This document shows, in pieces, positions 58,285 through 64,000 of a stretch of 64,000 nt of DNA. The translations under genes and the position numbers were made by a program. The DNA is taken from contig NC_051094.1 of the NCBI RefSeq assembly GCF_901709675.1, forward strand, positions 7,560,501 to 7,624,500. The letters are read 5' to 3'. Numbering within the stretch: the stretch's first letter is position 1; every line of letters starts with the position of its first letter. The notes under the pieces were generated by a model. The model was not told the origin of the DNA and ran no database searches. It was given only the letters and a program-made list of their open reading frames with translations. Source of the stretch: Syngnathus acus. Taxonomy: Eukaryota > Chordata > Actinopteri > Syngnathiformes > Syngnathidae.

Positions 58285-58495
58285 AAGATGTACACATTTG
58301 TCCACATGGGAAGTAATTTTTGTGAAGCATATTAGTACCGCTGGTAACATTTAGCAACTAGGAAGGTTACTACCGTTGGGAACTGCAGCACAAACAAAAG
58401 TTTAAAATGTACACTTCTGTCCACTAGAAATACTGTATCCACCACAAAACACATTGTTAAATTTAAGTAAAATCTACACTTTTGTCCTTTTACAG
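58285..58495 (+). repeat. Three diverged direct repeats
   Basis: AAGATGTACACATTTGTCCA (58285), AAAATGTACACTTCTGTCCA (58404) and AAAATCTACACTTTTGTCCT (about 58469) are clearly related words spaced about 120 and 65 bp apart. Confidence 0.6.
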
Positions 58496-59958
58496 TGAAG
58501 ATGCAGACTTCAATGTTAGCTGCTAAAATGGCTCCCTGCCATATGATAGTGATCAAAAGCTAGCATAGGAAACACAGCATGTGCTTTATGTCTTGATGTC
58601 ACTACATATTACCACTGCAAACCATAAAAGACAGAATTAGTCTCTTGGTCGTTTCGACCGGCAGGATAAATCTAGCCTAACGAAAAACGTAGACGTGAAT
58701 TACAGCTTGGGTCAAGCAGTATCTGGAGAATTAATAGCCATAATTAGAGTGCATGTGTGTCTGTATGGCATTGGGTACAAACATATTAGCATATCATAAA
58801 TGCAATCTGCCCACACATACTGCCTTTATATATCAACATCTCAATGCTTGGAGCCTGTTTTCCATAATTCAAAAAGCGTTAATGCTGCGAGCTCAGTGTG
58901 CAAAAATGCTTGAGGATGCAGCCATTGTTAATATTTTTACAAGACAACCATCATTACTCAGCATGCGGGCGTGTTTAGAATGGGAATCAATTTGGCCACA
59001 TGCGGCGGCGCCCGGGAAGAGAGATGAAATTGATCACCGAGTCCAAAAAAGTAAAGCACTCTAAAACTGCTGGAGTTAAAAAATGCTTTAAGAGCACAGT
59101 CGGGAAATGATACAATCACTTTTGGCCTTGCTCTGCATTCGAATGAATACACATGAGCGCAACTAGCCAACAAACAGATTAATTATGAGTCATATTTTTG
59201 TTGTTAAGGGGCAGTACACATATTCTATGGTACATATTGGTCATTGAAGCAAAACGAAAACACAAACACAATTATTTGTTCTAAAGTGTTATCATAGAGC
59301 AATTAAAGGGCACATTGTGGAAACTTGACTTTTTAATGATCTCTGGAGTGTGTCGCTACCTCTCAAGTGTGATATTTAACAACCAAGTAAATGTCAGAAA
59401 AGGTGTTTATTGAACCTAAAGTGCATATTCTCTGAATGGGGGAGAGCGCCAGAGTAGAATATGCAACTATAAAGAAAACATGCTGATTTAGACCCAAAAT
59501 AAAACCATGAAAATCTAAACCGTTAAACAGGGGTGTTAATCACTCAGCCACCATTCATGGAACAAATGTTTTGACCTCTGAGGTCCCCTGGTACGTTACA
59601 ACAAGTTCAGCCTTTGATGCATGAAGAGAAACTCTTAATGTATAATAAAATGTTACATGCTGTGTATGAACTGCTTTTCAGAGGATGCGGCATCATTAGG
59701 CAACTCTTACTTGCGCTATGAGGCAGTTAACGTAGAGATGTTCTTAAAGCAATATTTACTTCTCTTTAGTCGTTTAGCTTCCAAGCATACGTTTCAAGTT
59801 ATTAAAGAAGAAAAGTATGAGGGAATGATTAACACAGTGGTAATGAAGCAATTTCATTAGGCGAATTGGGCTTAATGTAATAATACTGTGATGTAAAGAT
59901 TAATTTTGCTCCTCAGTATCACTTATCTCCACACAGCTACCGCTGGAATGGAGGATGG

Positions 59959-59961
<3 letters not shown>

Positions 59962-59994
<33 letters not shown>

Positions 59995-60000
59995 GTGTGT
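59962..60000. repeat. (GT)n microsatellite
   Basis: A GT run of about 38 bp with one C interruption in intron B-C. Confidence 0.95.
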
Positions 60001-60339
60001 CTGCATACGCTGTTGCACTCTATGAACCGACCCAACCTCCGTCTCAGATCAAAATCTGCAAAGGCTTGCTTCTCGGATGTCTTTGAAAGATTATCAAGAG
60101 TGATTATTCTGTGGTGTGCCGCGTGTTAAGAGTAATTTTTTTCTGGGAAGAGACTTGCGATTGTTGGTGAAGATATTTTTGTTTGTGGTGTGTTATGTTT
60201 GTGATTTTCAGAGCAGCTTTCATAATAACAGCAGTAAGCACACACTTGCCATTTTCTTTATCGTGTGGTGTCTCACATTAAAAAAAAAAAGGTTAAGATG
60301 TTGAAATAAAAAAAGAAATGGGCTGTAGACTTCAGGCAG

Positions 60340-60405
60340 TCACTGCAGTGGCGATTCGAGACCAATTTGTACGAGGGGGGGCAGTCAGTTATCCACACAC
60401 AATGT
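60340..60405 (+). repeat. Possible hAT-like repeat fragment, copy 3
   Basis: CAGTGGCGATTCGAGACC followed by GAGGGGGGGCAGTCAG resembles the left end of the repeat at 23150. It is short, so the call is weak. Confidence 0.3.
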
Positions 60406-60923
60406 CACTTGTCTAAATACATTTTGAGCCCAAGAAATTGGCTGTAATTCCTACAAGGCAAATACTTTCTTGGGAAACATCTTAAATAAAGAGGAATTCA
60501 ATCATTTCTATGGTATGTTAAATATATTGTTGTAGTGTACAGCTTTTGTTTTTTTACCATTCTATTTTGTAAAAAAATAATGCACGGTTGTTCAATGAAT
60601 GTAGTGTTGCACACAAATATTATATTACAAAGTACAAAAAAGAAATCTTGAAAATGGCTCCTATTAATCCAGTTAACATCTTGCATTGAAAGAAAGGTAA
60701 GGCCAAAATACAGACAAGTTAAAAAAAAACACAGCTCCATAAAAACACGCTAATGGTCTCTCTATTCCAAAAAGCAGCACAATCTTAAAGTGGGCCACAT
60801 AAAAGGAAACAGGGCTGCACTCATTGAATACAAAATAAGACTAAAAGCAGGCAGGTAAATGAGGATTTATGTAAATCCACTCATTTTGTTTATACAGACA
60901 TGATTAGTGCTTTGTTGACTTAC

Positions 60924-61043
60924 CCTGTTGACTCCTCGCCCACGGTCTTCTCCGTAGTTTGTGCCCAGGATTTCAAAGATGATGTTAGGGTTGGTGCCGT
61001 TGTCGGTGAATTCCAGGAAGGTGGTGAGGCCACTCACGCCGAA
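60924..61043 (-). CDS. grid2: grid2 exon B: amino-terminal domain, end of lobe 2
   Basis: This exon has 40 codons and is phase 0 at both ends. It runs from [12 protein letters not shown] to [12 protein letters not shown], with acceptor GTTACAG and donor GTAAGTC. The core [10 protein letters not shown] is strongly conserved in GluD2. An N-glycosylation sequon, NGT, lies about 14 residues in. It matches about residues 376-415. The first codon is Phe where I expect Gly from other GluD2 proteins; no other AG acceptor nearby restores Gly, so I take it as a substitution. It is separated from exon A by a short 1.5 kb intron. Confidence 0.94.
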
Positions 61044-62534
61044 CTGTAACCACATTAACAAAATGGTCACATTTTGGTAAGTCTTGTGCAAATTTTGTAA
61101 GGTCACCTTCAATCATAAGCAAAGTAATGGTGATAAGGTGAGCAGTTAATACCCGTGGGAACTAAACACACAACGATGCAATTTAATAACTTTTGAAGTG
61201 ATGCAATCGAAGAGCCTTCTGCAGTTCCTCCGCCTTCATTTAGAATTACCCTCACCATATTTCACTGCACCAAGTCATAAATTGCATCATAACAATCAGA
61301 AAGTAGCTTGTAATGAGCAAAGACAGATCGGATCATTGCGGCCATACAAAGTGCGGGCTTCTTTAAGACGGATCGCAGTGGAGTGGAAATATCGGTGAAG
61401 ACAACTTTGCTTTCCTGTTAAAATGTCTACATGCCATCTTCCATCAGCTAACGGCAACAACTTCAGCAGTTTTTAGTTACACAACAACACAGTGTGTGTT
61501 ATTTGTGGAATCACAAAGGTAAGGACAGTTCTGCCTCTATAGTGGTGACATAAACCAAATTTATAAAAAAAATTGGAGGATGGAGTGAGTTTACGCTAGC
61601 ATAATAGTTAGAGTCGTAAAAATGTGTTAACTTCTATAAAACAACACATGTCCATGAGCTTGAAGCATATGTCCACGTTTGAGTTCCTGCTAGTCTCTTG
61701 TGTATTATTGGTGTTTTTCATTGTGCTTGTTAAATCCAAATCCAAGTCATATTGCTCATTAAAATTACAAACTTTTGGAAGGATTTTCTCTTTTTCTTTC
61801 TTGGCTCAGGCGCTATAGTTGAAACCGCAAGATTCCGTCTTTGAGAGCTTTGCTGGTACGCTTTAGAATTCCCTCCCGGGATCAAATGTGACACCGGCAC
61901 ATTCGGCATAGTTTGGCAAGTTACCCTCTTCACAACCTGTATAGATCCCACTGTTTTGTAATTCCCAAAGTACATCGTCACCCAAAGAAAGTTTCACTCC
62001 ACTTCATATGATAGAACATACAATTCAATTATGATAGTTTTCCAGCACTTCCTGAACAGTTCACATTTGCTTGGCGGGGCTTTTACTTATCCTGCAGCCT
62101 TTTACTTATTTGTCTCAACTTTCTTTTTTTTTTTCCATTTCACCTTGACTTGCAATCTTTCATCACGTTTAAATCCAGTTGGATCTGCGCCTCCTTGTTC
62201 TGATAGCGATAAAAAAATAAAATAAAATAAAAAAATAAACACTGTTCTAGAAATGGTGGCTTCTCTGAACGGCGCTGCCAAGTGAAATGCTAATTTAGGA
62301 TTAGCGCGAGGCAATAATAAATGCGGCGCGGTGGCTTTTGTATCTATCGCAGCGTTTCACCTTGAGATCGGGCCACGCTTTGGCGCAACACTTTCATCAG
62401 CCTGTTCAGCTCTTCAATAAGGCGTCCCTGATGGCGATCTCTCCAGAGCTGATTTAAATACCTCTCCCAGATGTGACAGAGTTGACTTGAGTGACATTTT
62501 TTCAGTGCTTAGATCATACAATCTCCTATTGTAC
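61044..62534 (-). other. grid2 intron A-B, 1.5 kb
   Basis: This short phase-0 intron has donor GTACAAT and acceptor GTTACAG. It holds A- and T-rich stretches, including an AAAAT-like run near 62208-62238. Nothing coding is evident. Confidence 0.86.
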
Positions 62535-62696
62535 CTTTTTGACAGTGTCCAGCATGCTTTTCCCGCCTTGCCAGGGTTTGGAATTTTTCCGGATGCAGCT
62601 CAGACTGGCCATACTGTGCCACTTCCTGTCCTCCAGCTTTCTGTGAAAGGTGTTAGCCAGCAGCAGCACTGTGTCATAGATGTAGCGATTGGTGAT
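62535..62696 (-). CDS. grid2: grid2 exon A: late amino-terminal domain
   Basis: This exon has 54 codons and is phase 0 at both ends, from [20 protein letters not shown] to [16 protein letters not shown]. It is preceded by a T-rich tract ending in TTAG and followed by the donor GTACAAT. It contains [14 protein letters not shown], a hallmark of delta receptors, with a cysteine likely to form a domain disulfide. It corresponds to about residues 322-375 of mammalian GluD2, in the second lobe of the bilobed extracellular amino-terminal domain that binds cerebellin. The upstream exon is not found between here and the right edge. The ITN opening replaces the more usual IS-N in the sequences I recall and adds no frame problem. 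Confidence 0.95.
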
Positions 62697-64000
62697 CTAA
62701 AAAATAAAACATTAGATAGAAAAGTTAAAACATAGGTATTTTTCCACCCACATGTGGTTTTGATATTTTATTTTTGTTAATTTTCTTAAATCTGTTTTTG
62801 TAATATTTTTTTTAATACTGAATCAATGAAAAACTTAACATTGAAATTTATGTTTTTATTTCTCCATGTACGCATTGTTTATCAAAATATATAATCAGCA
62901 ATTGCAAAAATGACATGGACACTGAATTCATAAATAATAGAGAAACAGAGAGCAAACATGTCATTTTGACAAAAACAAATACACCCCTAAAATTCAAATA
63001 AAAACAAACATGATGATCCCCCGGAACATAAAATGGATAAATACAACAAAACTTATAATAAATAATAAATAAAATAAAACAATGCTAAATTTATAATACT
63101 ACCACCACAACCATACTAATACAACTTGTGACATTTTTACTTTAATATGCCTCAACAAATTAGTCTAACCCCTTACAGATAAACCAAAATTTATATAATC
63201 TAGGATAAGAAATGCCCTTAGCCAACCAGTGTTGATATAAAAGTCTTTTTTTTTTGCAAGCATCAAGTTAGCTGCTTCCCTTTTCATGCAAATCCAGTGT
63301 GACTCACTGCCAGATGCACACGCTGCATCTGAACTAACCTCTGATGTGCTAAAATGACATTCACCAACCACGAGATTTGTTTTAAGTCCAAGCACATCTA
63401 AGTCTGCAGCGTGAGTGTACCTCCATGCAGCGAGGCGGGGGCGATTCAGCCCTGTGATGGATGACACCGTGATTTAGTGAGACTCTCCTCCTCCCCAAAA
63501 AGATAACGAGAAGATAATGAAAAGACTGACGGCGGCAGGAGCCGCCATTGCGCAGTACGCGCAGTTGACACCCGCCATTTCCCATTAATTAAGCGCAGTC
63601 ATTTTCACAGACGCGCACGCCGGCAACACCACGGCTCATATCAAAACAGGAATGTGTGCGTGTCTATTTTTAGACGTTGGCATGTAGAAATAATCAAAGC
63701 ACGAGCGTACACAAAAGCACCTAAGGACGATGGCCGCCACTCTTCATTTACATTTGGAAGCACACTGTGTTTGTTTCTCTAATTGGAACGTACAGTATGG
63801 CAGGATTGTAGGACTTTGTTGCATGACAGAAAACCTGTTGATATATACGTGTTAAGGTAAATGCTATTCTATTCCTGGTGACACCATTTTGTGTGTCTCC
63901 ATTAAAGTATTATAGTAGCACGCCTGCACTGAAGCTGCAATTTCAAGAACCACCTTCACTATTTCGTTGCTTTTTTTTACCCCTGTAGAAAATACCCCCA
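62697..64000 (-). other. Partial grid2 intron upstream of exon A
   Basis: This sequence lies upstream of the exon A acceptor. It includes an AT-rich stretch (62760-63130) and a small CpG-rich patch (about 63525-63640). I checked the minus strand for the preceding GluD2 exon (the cysteine-rich, HRISS-like stretch) and did not find it, so it lies beyond the right edge. Confidence 0.8.
63525..63640. other. Small CpG-rich patch with two adjacent hairpins
   Basis: In an AT-rich intron this patch holds clustered CpGs. It has a perfect inverted repeat GGCGGC-AGGA-GCCGCC (63531-63546), then TGCGC-AGTAC-GCGCA (63549-63563). A YY1-like GCCGCCATT overlaps the first hairpin. Confidence 0.45.

Larger units (their letters stand above)
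46030..60923 (-). other. grid2 intron B-C, 14.9 kb
   Basis: This phase-0 intron contains a short open frame with a weak hAT-transposase-like motif (46998-47183), a hAT-like repeat (about 47970-48265), a TTG run near 48733-48753, CA and TG runs near 49836-49994, a G-rich run at 57151-57168, three diverged direct repeats (58285-58495) and a GT run (59962-60000). I see no exon. Confidence 0.84.

Overview
This window is vertebrate nuclear DNA, most likely from a ray-finned (teleost) fish. It shows no bacterial operons, no rRNA, no CRISPR array and no complete stand-alone gene. Almost all of it is intron of one large gene on the minus strand. Eight internal coding exons with clean AG/GT borders join without a frameshift into about 465 codons of an ionotropic glutamate receptor of the delta class. 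Features such as the ALTITPERE stretch, the FVQQGGEVPY pore loop, the SYTANLAAF motif and WDAAVLEY match GluD2 (grid2) rather than GluD1. The teleost call rests on introns far shorter than those of mammalian GRID2, very long pure CA microsatellites, and repeat families I know from fish genomes.

Transcription runs right to left. Exon A (62535-62696) and exon B (60924-61043) encode the end of the amino-terminal domain. Exon C (45928-46029) crosses into the linker and the start of the ligand-binding domain. Exon D (40874-41071) is most of S1. Exon E (39636-39948) is the end of S1, M1 and the start of the pore loop. Exon F (24263-24401) is the end of the pore loop and M3. Exon G (21580-21775) and exon H (4824-4990) are S2. 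Together they correspond to about residues 322-787 of mammalian GluD2, by alignment from memory anchored on R530, A654 and D742. The upstream exons (signal peptide and most of the ATD) lie beyond the right edge. The exon or exons for the end of S2, M4 and the cytoplasmic tail lie beyond the left edge.

The introns hold repeat material: two related TA-flanked inverted-repeat elements (9684-10034 and 42174-42336), a tRNA-derived SINE (about 13524-13830), an L2-like LINE reverse-transcriptase pseudogene (about 19340-19940), several pieces of a very common fish tRNA-headed repeat, hAT-like and Tigger-like fragments, and many microsatellites. The largest are (AC)66 at 1883-2015 and (CA)60 at 38139-38259. 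A (TCCC)n tract at 45223-45269 reads as (GGGA)n in the grid2 transcript.

I found no convincing undescribed gene system. The most interesting leads are regulatory or structural: UG- and CU-repeat clusters just downstream of the pore exon, the G-rich repeat downstream of exon C, the shared-terminus transposon family, a degenerate split tandem repeat near 33.5-34.4 kb, a CTCF-like site near exons D and E, and a small CpG-rich double-hairpin block near 63.5 kb.
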